Assembly (NCBI RefSeq): GCF_000091305.1
Contig: NC_013929.1
Span: forward strand, 5,766,001-5,830,000
Reading direction: 5' to 3'
DNA from: Streptomyces scabiei 87.22
GTDB lineage: Bacteria > Actinomycetota > Actinomycetes > Streptomycetales > Streptomycetaceae
Length of the DNA: 64,000 nucleotides
Below, one piece after another: positions 23,588 to 31,143 of this stretch. Below the pieces are notes generated by a model, which was not told the DNA's origin, ran no database searches, and worked only from the letters and a program-made list of their open reading frames with translations. How positions within the stretch are numbered: the first letter of the stretch is position 1; the number at the start of each line of letters is the position of its first letter. The translations under genes were made by a program, and so were the position numbers.

Positions 23588-25059
23588 GTCCGACGGGGTC
23601 CGCGGGGTCCACCCAGCGGCAGCGGTTGTTCGTCGGCGGCTCCTGGGTGGAGCCCGACGGCGGGCACCACGAGGTCGTCGACCCGGCGACGGAGGAGGTC
23701 GTCGGGTGGGCGCCGGAGGCGTCGCGGGAGCAGGTGCACGCGGCGGCCGCCGCCGCCCGCGAGGCGTTCGGGCCGTGGTCGCGGGTGCCGGCCGCCGAGC
23801 GGGCCGCGATCCTCGCCCGTACGGCGGACCACATACGGCGCCATCTCGTCCCGTACGCCGAACTCGCGCAGGCCGAGAGCGGTGCGACGACCGGCACGGC
23901 ACGAGCCATGCAGGTCGGGGTGGGGGCGGCCCGGTTCCAGCGGTACTCCCGCGTCGAGCCGGTGGAGGAGCCCATCGCGCCGCAGATCAACGAGGCGGGT
24001 CCCTTCGGCCGGGCGGCCGTGATGGGCGCCCTCGCCGTACGGCACCCCGTGGGCGTGGTCACCTGCATCACCTCGTACAACAACCCCTGGGCCAACCCGG
24101 CCGGGAAGATCGCCCCCGCCCTCGCCATGGGCAACACGGTGGTCGTGAAGCCGGCCCCGCAGGACCCGCTCTCCGTCTACCGCATGGCGGAGGCCCTGGA
24201 GGCCGCCGGTGTCCCGCCGGGCGTGGTGAACGTGGTGAGCGGCTCCGGCGCGGAGGCGGGCGAGGCCGCCGTGGACTCCCCGGACGTCGACATGGTGAGT
24301 TTCACCGGCTCGACGGCGGTCGGACAGCGGATCGCGGAGGTGTGCGGGCGCGGGATGAAGCGCCAGCTGATGGAGCTGGGCGGGAAGGGCGCGGCGATCG
24401 TCTTCGACGACGCCGACCTGGGCGCGGCGGTCGCCGGCATCGCGACCACCTTCACCTTCTACAGCGGGCAGATCTGCACGGCACCGACACGGGTGATCGC
24501 CCAACGGGGCGTCTACGACCGCCTGGTGACCCAACTGGCCGCGTACGCGTCCCGGTTGCCGGTGGGGGACCCGCGCGAGGCGGGCACGGTGGTCGGCCCG
24601 GTGATCTCGGCGGCCCACCGGGACCGCGTCGAGACCTATGTCGAGCTGGGCCGCAAGGAGGGCGCCCGGGTGGTGACCGGAGGGCAACGGCCGCCGTACG
24701 AACGGGGTTTCTACGTCGCTCCCACGGTCCTCTCGGACTGCACCCCGGACATGCGCGTCGTCCGGGAGGAGATCTTCGGCCCGGTCGTCGTCGTCCTCCC
24801 CTTCGACGACGAGGACGAGGCCGTCGCCCTCGCCGACGACAGCGACTACGGCCTCATCGACTACGTCTGGTCCGGGGACGTGGCCCGCGCCTTCCGGGTG
24901 GCCCGGTGCCTGCGGGCGGGAGGCGTGGGCGTGAACACCGTCGGCCGCAACATGGAGGCCCCGTTCGGCGGGTTCAGGAAGAGCGGGGTGGGGCGCGACG
25001 TGGGGTCGTACGCGCTGCACGCGTACAGCGAGACGCAGGCGATCGTCTGGCCGGGGTGA
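23584..25059 (+). CDS. Aldehyde dehydrogenase family protein
   Basis: This 491-residue NAD(P)-dependent dehydrogenase has the general-base Glu in LMELGGKGA (E264), the nucleophile Cys in YSGQICTAPTR (C298), the cofactor segment VSFTGSTAVGQRIAE and EEIFGPVVVV toward the C-terminus. All catalytic residues are present, so it should oxidise an aldehyde (possibly formed by the upstream LLM monooxygenase or hydrolase) to an acid that could feed the acyl-CoA ligase. The GTG start overlaps the deacylase stop (GTGA), giving translational coupling. It is the last gene of the operon controlled by operators 5 and 6. Confidence 0.92.
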   Translation: MSPTGSAGSTQRQRLFVGGSWVEPDGGHHEVVDPATEEVVGWAPEASREQVHAAAAAAREAFGPWSRVPAAERAAILARTADHIRRHLVPYAELAQAESGATTGTARAMQVGVGAARFQRYSRVEPVEEPIAPQINEAGPFGRAAVMGALAVRHPVGVVTCITSYNNPWANPAGKIAPALAMGNTVVVKPAPQDPLSVYRMAEALEAAGVPPGVVNVVSGSGAEAGEAAVDSPDVDMVSFTGSTAVGQRIAEVCGRGMKRQLMELGGKGAAIVFDDADLGAAVAGIATTFTFYSGQICTAPTRVIAQRGVYDRLVTQLAAYASRLPVGDPREAGTVVGPVISAAHRDRVETYVELGRKEGARVVTGGQRPPYERGFYVAPTVLSDCTPDMRVVREEIFGPVVVVLPFDDEDEAVALADDSDYGLIDYVWSGDVARAFRVARCLRAGGVGVNTVGRNMEAPFGGFRKSGVGRDVGSYALHAYSETQAIVWPG

Positions 25060-25099
25060 GGGCTTCCCCTCCGTTCCTGCCGGACGCGATGATGTCCGC

Positions 25100-25735
25100 A
25101 TGCTGCGTGAGCCGGACGAGCCGGGTGAGCGGGACGAGGGCGGCGAGCGGGGTGAGCGTCGGGGGACGGACCGGCCGCTCCTCTATCTCGACGTCGACGG
25201 GCCGCTGAACCCGTACGCCGCGAAGCCGGAGCGGCGGCCCGCCGGATACACCACCCACCGGATGAAACCGCGGGGCTGGCTCGCCCAGCACCCGGGACAG
25301 CCCGAGGCGTACGTCAAGCCGCTCCGGGTCTGGCTCAACCCCGAGCACGGCCGGCAACTCCTGCAGCTGGCAGCCCTGTTCGACGTCACCTGGGCGACGA
25401 CATGGGCCGGCGAGGCGAACACCTGCATCGCGCCGGTCCTCGGGCTGCCGGAACTGCCCGTGGTGGAGTGGCCCGCCGGTCCGGGCCCGTCCGGGCCGCC
25501 CCGGGTGTCCGGGACGGCCGCGAACCCCGGGATCTTCTGGAAGACGCGGCGCCTCGTCGAGCACGCGGCCGGGCGCCCCTTCGCCTGGGTCGACGACGAG
25601 ATCGGCCCCGCCGACCGGGAGTTCGTCGCCGCCCACCACCACGGCTCCGCCCTGCTGCACCGCGTGGACCCCCGCCTCGGCCTGCGGGACCCGGACTTCA
25701 CCACGCTCGCGGCGTTCGCCCGCACGACGGGCTGA
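25100..25735 (+). CDS. HAD-superfamily domain protein
   Basis: This 211-residue protein carries the HAD motif I LYLDVDGPLNPY (about residues 28-39) after a charged N-terminal stretch, TWATTWAGEAN as a motif II-like strand and AWVDDEIGPADREF as the motif IV acidic pair. This form, with DVDGPLNPY, is a common stand-alone Streptomyces HAD protein of unknown substrate; phosphatase activity is likely but unproven. ATG at 25100 lacks a clear ribosome site, and translation may be leaderless. It lies 40 bases after the aldehyde dehydrogenase but does not obviously belong to the catabolic set. Confidence 0.8.
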   Translation: MLREPDEPGERDEGGERGERRGTDRPLLYLDVDGPLNPYAAKPERRPAGYTTHRMKPRGWLAQHPGQPEAYVKPLRVWLNPEHGRQLLQLAALFDVTWATTWAGEANTCIAPVLGLPELPVVEWPAGPGPSGPPRVSGTAANPGIFWKTRRLVEHAAGRPFAWVDDEIGPADREFVAAHHHGSALLHRVDPRLGLRDPDFTTLAAFARTTG

Positions 25736-25749
25736 AGGAGGGTGACGAC

Positions 25750-26307
25750 CTAGTCGTCGAGGTCATGCTCGGCCGGTTCGCCGCGGCCGACGGACAGGGA
25801 CCAGCGCACGGTGGAGGGGGCGTCGACGGTGACGGTGCCCCCACGGTCGGCGTCCTCGACGGCGAACTGGTTGTACTCACCGCTCACTTCACCGTCGCGG
25901 CAGGCCACCGTGAAAGAGGCGCCCATGGGACGCAGCGAGACCTCGATCTCCCCCTTGCCCTCGCACTGCGCCCCGACGGACAGCGCCTTGCCGTCGCCCT
26001 TCTTCGCCTTGCCGAACTCCATCGACGCGCTGCCCCTGGTGCCGTCCCGCCGCAGGACGATCCGGTCGGCCATCTCCAGGTCCGGGGCGGCGTCCACGGA
26101 CACCTCGGACACGGCGGCCTCGTCCCCCTCGCCGGAGTCCGCCGCCGATGTCGTCCTCGCGGGGCTCGCCTCGGCCGTCCGTACCGGCGGCCGCTGCGAA
26201 CCGGTCTCGGCGTCCGCCGAGCAAGCGGTGGCGGCGAGGAGGACGGCCCCCGACAACAGCGCCAGGGCGGTGAGTGCGCGGCGCGGCATACGTGTAGTGC
26301 GTGACAT
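25750..26307 (-). CDS. Small lipoprotein, function unknown
   Basis: This 185-residue protein begins MSRTTRMPRRALTALALL, with a lipobox A-T-A-C at about residues 27-30, so it should be lipid-modified and anchored outside the membrane. After a Ser/Thr/Asp-rich linker, the C-terminal domain is predicted beta-rich with two Cys (GAQCEGKG, ACRDGE) that could form a disulfide. I do not recognise the domain. ATG at 26307 follows GGGGG six bases upstream. Convergent with the HAD gene. Confidence 0.78.
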   Translation of the reverse strand: MSRTTRMPRRALTALALLSGAVLLAATACSADAETGSQRPPVRTAEASPARTTSAADSGEGDEAAVSEVSVDAAPDLEMADRIVLRRDGTRGSASMEFGKAKKGDGKALSVGAQCEGKGEIEVSLRPMGASFTVACRDGEVSGEYNQFAVEDADRGGTVTVDAPSTVRWSLSVGRGEPAEHDLDD

Positions 26308-26499
26308 GAACGGCCCCCGTCTGTCAGCCCGTTGGTGGCGGGCGAGGCGGTGATCGTGGCACTGGGCCGAACACGGCAGCAAGGCGAAAGCGAGGGTTCA
26401 GAGGATGATCTGAGGTTGGCGGCGCCCACGCGCCGGGCACCCGCTCCCCACCTCGGACCCGCCGACGACGGGTGCGGGTCCGCGCCGGACGACCGTACG

Positions 26500-27423
26500 T
26501 CAGCCCGCGTCCGCGACGGCCCGCAGGCGGGCCACCGAGCCGGTCTCCAGGGCCGTCCACACCGAGCCGTCCGGGCCGAGAGCGATGCCGTGGGGTTCCG
26601 AGGCGGGGGTCGGCAGTGTGTGTTCCTGGATCTCGTGGTGGTGGCCGTCGTAAGTGATCCGGCCCACGCGGTTCGCGCCCCACTCGGTGAACCAGCAACC
26701 GCCGTCGGTGTCGGCGACGATGGCGTGCGGGCGGGACCCGCGGTCCGGCAGGGGGAACTCGTCGGTCTTCCCGTCCGGAGTGATCCGCCCGATCTGCCCG
26801 GCCCCGATCTCGACGAACCACAGGGCCCCGTCGCCACCGGCGGCGATGCCCACGGGGGCGGCGCCCGGCGTCGGCAGCGGGTGGACGGTCACCTCACCCT
26901 CCGGCGTGACGGCACCGATCGCGTTCGCCTGGTTCATCGTGAACCACAGCCTGCCGTCCGGCCCGGCGGCGATGGCCGACGGGAACGCCCCGGCGACCGG
27001 GAGCGGGAACTCGACGACCTCCCCCTCGGTCGTGATCCGCCCGATCCGGCCTGCCCCCGCCTCCGTGAACCACAGCGCGTCGTCGGGCCCGGCCGCGATC
27101 CCGAACGGCCCGGCGTCGGGCGTCGGCAGGGCGAAGGACGTGACCTCCCCGGCCGTGGTGATGCGACCGATCCGATGCCCCTTGAACTCCGTGAACCACA
27201 GCGCGCCGTCCGGCCCGGCCGTGATGACCGAGGGCCCGCCCGACGCCGAGGGGAGGGCGTACGACGTGGTCTCTCCGTCGGGCGTGAGCCTGCCGACACG
27301 TCCGGCGTGGACCAGCGTGAACCACAGCGCGCCGTCCGGCCCGGCGGCGATTCCGTACGGCCCTGCCTCGACGTCGGAGACGGGGAACTCCTGGATGGAC
27401 ACGGCCGGGCGGCGAGAAGTCAT
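26500..27423 (-). CDS. Virginiamycin B lyase-like beta-propeller protein
   Basis: This 307-residue protein is a seven-bladed propeller with the repeat P-x-G-I-A-A-G-P-D-G-A-L-W-F-T-E-x-x-x-x-R-I-G-R-I. Vgb enzymes linearise streptogramin B antibiotics by beta-elimination using Mg2+ and a His/Glu set in the last blades; here SRPHAIVAD, CWFTEWGANRVG and SEPHGIALGP carry matching His and Glu residues. Many actinobacterial homologues are uncharacterised, so drug inactivation is likely but not certain. No signal peptide, so cytoplasmic. The leader (27435-27494) contains degenerate tandem repeats. Confidence 0.82.
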   Translation of the reverse strand: MTSRRPAVSIQEFPVSDVEAGPYGIAAGPDGALWFTLVHAGRVGRLTPDGETTSYALPSASGGPSVITAGPDGALWFTEFKGHRIGRITTAGEVTSFALPTPDAGPFGIAAGPDDALWFTEAGAGRIGRITTEGEVVEFPLPVAGAFPSAIAAGPDGRLWFTMNQANAIGAVTPEGEVTVHPLPTPGAAPVGIAAGGDGALWFVEIGAGQIGRITPDGKTDEFPLPDRGSRPHAIVADTDGGCWFTEWGANRVGRITYDGHHHEIQEHTLPTPASEPHGIALGPDGSVWTALETGSVARLRAVADAG

Positions 27424-27434
27424 GGATGCGAAGC

Positions 27435-27494
27435 CTCAGTCGGAGAGTCGAAGAGTCGGAGAGCCGAAGAGTCGAGAAGTCGTCGAAGAGTCAC
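27435..27494. repeat. Degenerate tandem repeat of AGTCGRAGA type upstream of the Vgb-like gene
   Basis: About six imperfect units of 8-11 bases (variants of AGTCGGAGA and AGTCGAAGA) lie in the leader and contain many purine-rich ribosome-site look-alikes. Confidence 0.75.
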
Positions 27495-27615
27495 GGGTCG
27501 GGGAACGGCGGTCGACGCCCAGCGTTCCAGAGCGGGCCGCGCCCTGTCGCCCGAATTGCCGTAGGAGCGGAGCCCGTTGGAGTAACGCGTGCGCCCCGTC
27601 CCCTACGGTGGCCGC

Positions 27616-28356
27616 ATGGCTGACGAGATCTTCCGGGACCGGTGGCTGGCCGAACTGTACGACCCGCTCGACCCCGATCGCGGCGACCTGGACGCCTACC
27701 TCGCGTGCGCGCGGGAGTCCGGCGCGCGGAGGGTGCTGGACATCGGCTGCGGTACGGGCGTCTTCGCGCTGCTGCTCGCGGAGCGCGGGGTGGAGGTCGT
27801 CGGGCTGGACCCGGCCGGTGCCTCCCTCGACGTCGCGCGGGCCAAACCGGGGGCCGACCGGGTCCGGTGGGTCCACGGCGACGTCACGGCCCTTCCCCCG
27901 CTGCGGGTCGACCTCGTCACGATGACGGCCAACGTGGCGCAGGCGATCGTGGAACCGGAGACATGGCGGCGGACGCTGGCGGGCGCGTACGAGGCGCTGC
28001 GGCCGGGCGGCGGACTGGTCTTCGAGACCCGCGACCCCGCCGCGCGGGCCTGGGAGGAGTGGAACCGCGAGGACTCGTACCGGGTCACCGAGGTAGCGGG
28101 GTTCGGCGCGGTCGTGAGCTGGGTGGAGCTGACGCGGGTCACCGGACCGCTGGTGACCTTCCGTTGGCACTACGTCCTCGACGGCGGTGACGGCGAGGTG
28201 ACGCTGACGTCGGACTCCACCCTCAGATTCCGCGAGCGGGCCGAGGTCGAGGCGGATCTCGCCGCCCACGGATACGTGCTGGAGGACGTACGGGACGCCC
28301 CCGACCGCCCCGGCAGGGAGTTCGTGTTCGTGGCGGCCCGGCCGGCGGCGGACTGA
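27616..28356 (+). CDS. Class I SAM-dependent methyltransferase
   Basis: This 246-residue protein has the SAM motif I VLDIGCGTGVFALLLAERG (about 41-59), motif II-like EVVGLDPAGASL and the ALRPGGGLVFETRDP post-II motif. The substrate is unknown; the family (Methyltransf_25-like) acts mostly on small molecules. TACGGT at 27604-27609 lies 7 bases before the ATG at 27616 and there is no ribosome site, predicting a leaderless transcript. It is divergent from the Vgb-like gene. Confidence 0.88.
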   Translation: MADEIFRDRWLAELYDPLDPDRGDLDAYLACARESGARRVLDIGCGTGVFALLLAERGVEVVGLDPAGASLDVARAKPGADRVRWVHGDVTALPPLRVDLVTMTANVAQAIVEPETWRRTLAGAYEALRPGGGLVFETRDPAARAWEEWNREDSYRVTEVAGFGAVVSWVELTRVTGPLVTFRWHYVLDGGDGEVTLTSDSTLRFRERAEVEADLAAHGYVLEDVRDAPDRPGREFVFVAARPAAD

Positions 28357-28427
28357 CCCGTTCCCCTCTCAACCCCTGACCGTGGGCCGAGGTCTTACGG
28401 GACGTCATCGACAGGAGGGCGCAGTCC

Positions 28428-28685
28428 ATGCAACTCGATCCCGATCTCTGCCTGGCCGTTCCGGCGGGCTTCGACGACTCGGACGCCGATACCCAGGTGC
28501 ATCCCATGGCGCGGAAGCTCTTCCCGGCCACGAACGCCGCGGAGGCGTTCCGGAAGGCGTCCGTGTGGGTGGGGGAACACGACGTCTTCCTGGTGGACGT
28601 GTCCTGGGACTATGAGTACGACGAGGACGAACCGTACGTGCTGAGCGTCTACTTCACTTTCGAGCCGGATCCCGAGGACGACTGA
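28428..28685 (+). CDS. Small acidic hypothetical protein
   Basis: This 85-residue protein is highly acidic at the C-terminus (YDEDEPYVLSVYFTFEPDP) and predicted alpha/beta. AGGAGG lies 10 bases before the ATG at 28428, so it is very likely translated. I do not recognise the family. Its last 37 bases overlap the convergent deazaflavin reductase gene. Confidence 0.7.
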   Translation: MQLDPDLCLAVPAGFDDSDADTQVHPMARKLFPATNAAEAFRKASVWVGEHDVFLVDVSWDYEYDEDEPYVLSVYFTFEPDPEDD

Positions 28686-29128
28686 CCGGGAGGCCGCTCC
28701 CCGCCCAGATCGACCCGCACCGTCAGCAGCCCCGACCCCAGCACCCGGACCGCCGCGCTGTTCACACGGGGCAGGGTGCGCAGGCGGGCCACCGGGTCGT
28801 CGTCGGGGAGGAGGTGGGCGGTGCCGGTGTGCCAGCGGCCCCGGATGCGTACCCGCACCGACGGGTCGGCCTTGATGTTGCGGATGTAGTGGGACCTCTC
28901 GCCGTACTCGGAGACCAGCCAGAACGTGTCGCCGACGCGCCGGCCGCCGACAGGGGTGCGGCGGGGGAGGCCCGAGGTGCGGCCGGTCGTCTCCAGGAGG
29001 GTCTGGAGCGGGATCCGGCGCAGCACCGGATTGGCGACGTGACGCTGGAAGGCCGTGACGGCCCGTTGCTTGGGGCCCGGGCGTTCCGGGCCGTTCGCAG
29101 GGCTCGCAGGGCTCGTATGGCTCGTCAT
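28649..29128 (-). CDS. Nitroreductase/deazaflavin (F420)-dependent oxidoreductase, Ddn-like
   Basis: This roughly 159-residue protein has the split beta-barrel pattern of the F420-dependent Ddn family: LLETTGRTSGLPRRTPVGG, FWLVSEYGERSHYIRNIKAD and VRVRIRGRWHTGTAHLLPDD. The W-L-V-x-x-Y-G-x-x-x-x-x-x-x-x-N segment is the usual cofactor-contacting part. It would reduce quinone or activated-alkene substrates with F420H2. ATG at 29128 is preferred; an in-frame GTG at 29167 would add 13 residues. fbiC, needed to make the cofactor, lies 6 kb downstream. Confidence 0.87.
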   Translation of the reverse strand: MTSHTSPASPANGPERPGPKQRAVTAFQRHVANPVLRRIPLQTLLETTGRTSGLPRRTPVGGRRVGDTFWLVSEYGERSHYIRNIKADPSVRVRIRGRWHTGTAHLLPDDDPVARLRTLPRVNSAAVRVLGSGLLTVRVDLGGERPPGQSSSGSGSKVK

Positions 29129-29202
29129 GGGCGTGGTTCCCCTCGGAAGGTGGCAGGTACTGGTCACAGGATCGGGTACGCGGCGAAGGCGGTGGGCGGG
29201 CG

Positions 29203-30090
29203 GTGCGGGTCGTGACGTGGAACCTGTGGTGGCGGTTCGGACCCTGGCAGGAGCGGCAGAAGGCGATCCTGGCCGTGCTGCGTGAACTGCGCCCCGACGC
29301 GGTCGGGTTGCAGGAGGTCTGGCAGCGCGGCGGCGGGACCGGCCGGGACGGCGGGGGCGGCGACAATCTGGCCGGGTGGCTCGCCGGGGAGCTGGGGATG
29401 CACTGGGCCTGGGGCGAGTACGGGGACGCTGGCCGCTGGCAGCGGCGGATCGGGGACTCGGACGTCGGGATCGGTGGCGCCGTGCTCAGCCGGTGGCCCG
29501 TGCGGGAGCGGGACGCCATCGCGCTTCCGGCCGGAGACGGCGGCAGCACACGCGGCGCCCTCTACGCCCTCCTCGACGCGCCGGGCGCGCCCGTGCCCTT
29601 CTTCACCGCCCACCTCAGCTCCGCGACCGACGCGTCCGCGGTGCGCTGCCGGCAGGTCACCGCGCTCGCCGGGTTCGTGGCCCGGCACCGGGGCGGACAC
29701 GCCCACCCGTCCGTGATCACCGGCGACTTCAATGCCTGGCCCGACTCCGACGAGGTCCGCCTGTTCGGCGGCTACAGGACCGCGCCCGCCGTGCCCGGAC
29801 AGTGTTTCTTCGACGCCTGGGAGTACGCCGAGCCGGGCGCGCCCTCGGCCACCTGGGACCTGGCGAACCCGTACGTCGCCGGGTCGTTCGGGCCGAGTGT
29901 GCGGGTCGACTACATCCACGTCGGACCGCCGGGGCCCGGCGGGCTCGGGCACGTGCGCGCCGTACGCAGGGCGGGCGAGGGGCCCGTGGGCGGCGTGTGG
30001 CCGTCCGACCACCTCGCCGTCGTCGCCGACCTGGCGGGCCCGGCGGACGGCGGGGCGGACGGCGGGGCGGATGGGACCGGCCCCGGCTGA
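29203..30090 (+). CDS. Endonuclease/exonuclease/phosphatase (EEP) family hydrolase
   Basis: This 295-residue protein has the EEP signatures VVTWNLWW (N7), PDAVGLQEVWQ (metal Glu), FFTAHLSSATD, VITGDFNAWPDSDEV and a final WPSDHLAVVADL (general-base His). All catalytic residues of the DNase I-like fold are present. The substrate may be a nucleic acid, a phospholipid or a small phosphate ester. GTG at 29203 is first in frame. The tail (GGADGGADG) is low-complexity. It is divergent from the deazaflavin reductase and convergent with the next methyltransferase. Confidence 0.87.
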   Translation: MRVVTWNLWWRFGPWQERQKAILAVLRELRPDAVGLQEVWQRGGGTGRDGGGGDNLAGWLAGELGMHWAWGEYGDAGRWQRRIGDSDVGIGGAVLSRWPVRERDAIALPAGDGGSTRGALYALLDAPGAPVPFFTAHLSSATDASAVRCRQVTALAGFVARHRGGHAHPSVITGDFNAWPDSDEVRLFGGYRTAPAVPGQCFFDAWEYAEPGAPSATWDLANPYVAGSFGPSVRVDYIHVGPPGPGGLGHVRAVRRAGEGPVGGVWPSDHLAVVADLAGPADGGADGGADGTGPG

Positions 30091-30133
30091 GACCCGAGGC
30101 CGCCCGCGCCGCCCGTCCCGCCCACGCGGCGGG

Positions 30134-30976
30134 CTACGGCTTCCGGCCCACCCCGCCGTGCTGCCCGATCGGCTTCGGCTTCGGCTGCGGCTCGCCCTCG
30201 GCCGCGGGGTCCGGGTGCCACAGCGGTACGGAGACGACGCCGGGCTCGATCAGGTCGAGACCGTCGAAGTAGCCGGTGATCTGGTCGATGGGGCGCAGGA
30301 AGTACGGGACCGCGCCGGTCTCGTTGTAGGCGTCCTGCGCGCGCTCGTAGTCGGGGTCGGTGCCCCGGGAGCCCTCGTTGATGTTGAGGTAGCTGCCGGA
30401 GGGGAGGCCGGCCAGGAGACGGCGGACGATGTCGCGGGCCTCCTCGTAGTCGGCGACGTGGCCCAGGATGCCGCTGAGGATCAGCGCCGTCGGCCGGGAC
30501 AGGTCCAGCGTCCCGGCGGCGGCCGCGAGGATGCGCTCGGGCTCGTAGAGGCTCGCGTCGACGTACGCGGTGGCGCCTTCGGGGGCGGAGTACAGCAGCG
30601 CGCGGGCGTGCGCGAGGACCGTCGGGTCGTTGTCGACGTAGACGATCCGCGCCTCCGGCGCGCTCCGCTGCGCGACCTGGTGGGTGTTGTCCGCCGTGGG
30701 CAGCCCGGTGCCGACGTCCAGGAACTGCCGGACGCCCTCCACCTCCACCAGATGCCGGATGCTGCGCCGCAGATACGCGCGGCTGCTGCGGGCGATGGTC
30801 ACGATGCCGGGGAAGGCGCCGGCGTACGCGTCACCGGCTTCCTCGTCCACCGGGTAGTTGTCCTTGCCGCCCAGCCAGTAGTTCCAGATGCGGGCGGAGG
30901 CGGGCACCGAGGTGTCGACCTTCTCCTTCGCCGCCGGAGCCGCCGCCGGTTCGGGCGTGGTCGCGTGATCGGTCAT
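30134..30976 (-). CDS. SAM-dependent methyltransferase of the DUF574/Methyltransf_19 type
   Basis: This 280-residue protein starts after an Ala/Pro-rich tail with SARIWNYWLGGKDNYPVDEE, the hallmark of the large Streptomyces DUF574 family. It continues with QFLDVGTGLPTADNTHQVAQ as SAM motif I and IVYVDNDPTVLAHARALL as motif II. The family is expanded in Streptomyces but physiologically undefined. ATG at 30976 follows GGAGGAG. The C-terminus is a charged PKPKPIG tail. Confidence 0.9.
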   Translation of the reverse strand: MTDHATTPEPAAAPAAKEKVDTSVPASARIWNYWLGGKDNYPVDEEAGDAYAGAFPGIVTIARSSRAYLRRSIRHLVEVEGVRQFLDVGTGLPTADNTHQVAQRSAPEARIVYVDNDPTVLAHARALLYSAPEGATAYVDASLYEPERILAAAAGTLDLSRPTALILSGILGHVADYEEARDIVRRLLAGLPSGSYLNINEGSRGTDPDYERAQDAYNETGAVPYFLRPIDQITGYFDGLDLIEPGVVSVPLWHPDPAAEGEPQPKPKPIGQHGGVGRKP

Positions 30977-31143
30977 GGGCGCCGTCTCCTCCGCCGTGCA
31001 GGTGCGTCCGCGCGTACGGCTCGGCCGGGGTCGGCCGCGGCAGCCGTACAGACGCAGATGATGTGTCGAGCCAAACCTAAGGCCCAACGCGCTTGTGACG
31101 AACGCGGGTTCTCCCTACGGTCGCCGGAACTTCCGGTCCACCG

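Noticed and set aside
22978..25101. 700-codon minus-strand frame opposite the D-aminoacylase and aldehyde dehydrogenase genes
   Set aside because: Shadow of the real genes: both plus-strand proteins have complete catalytic motifs and overlapping start/stop codons.
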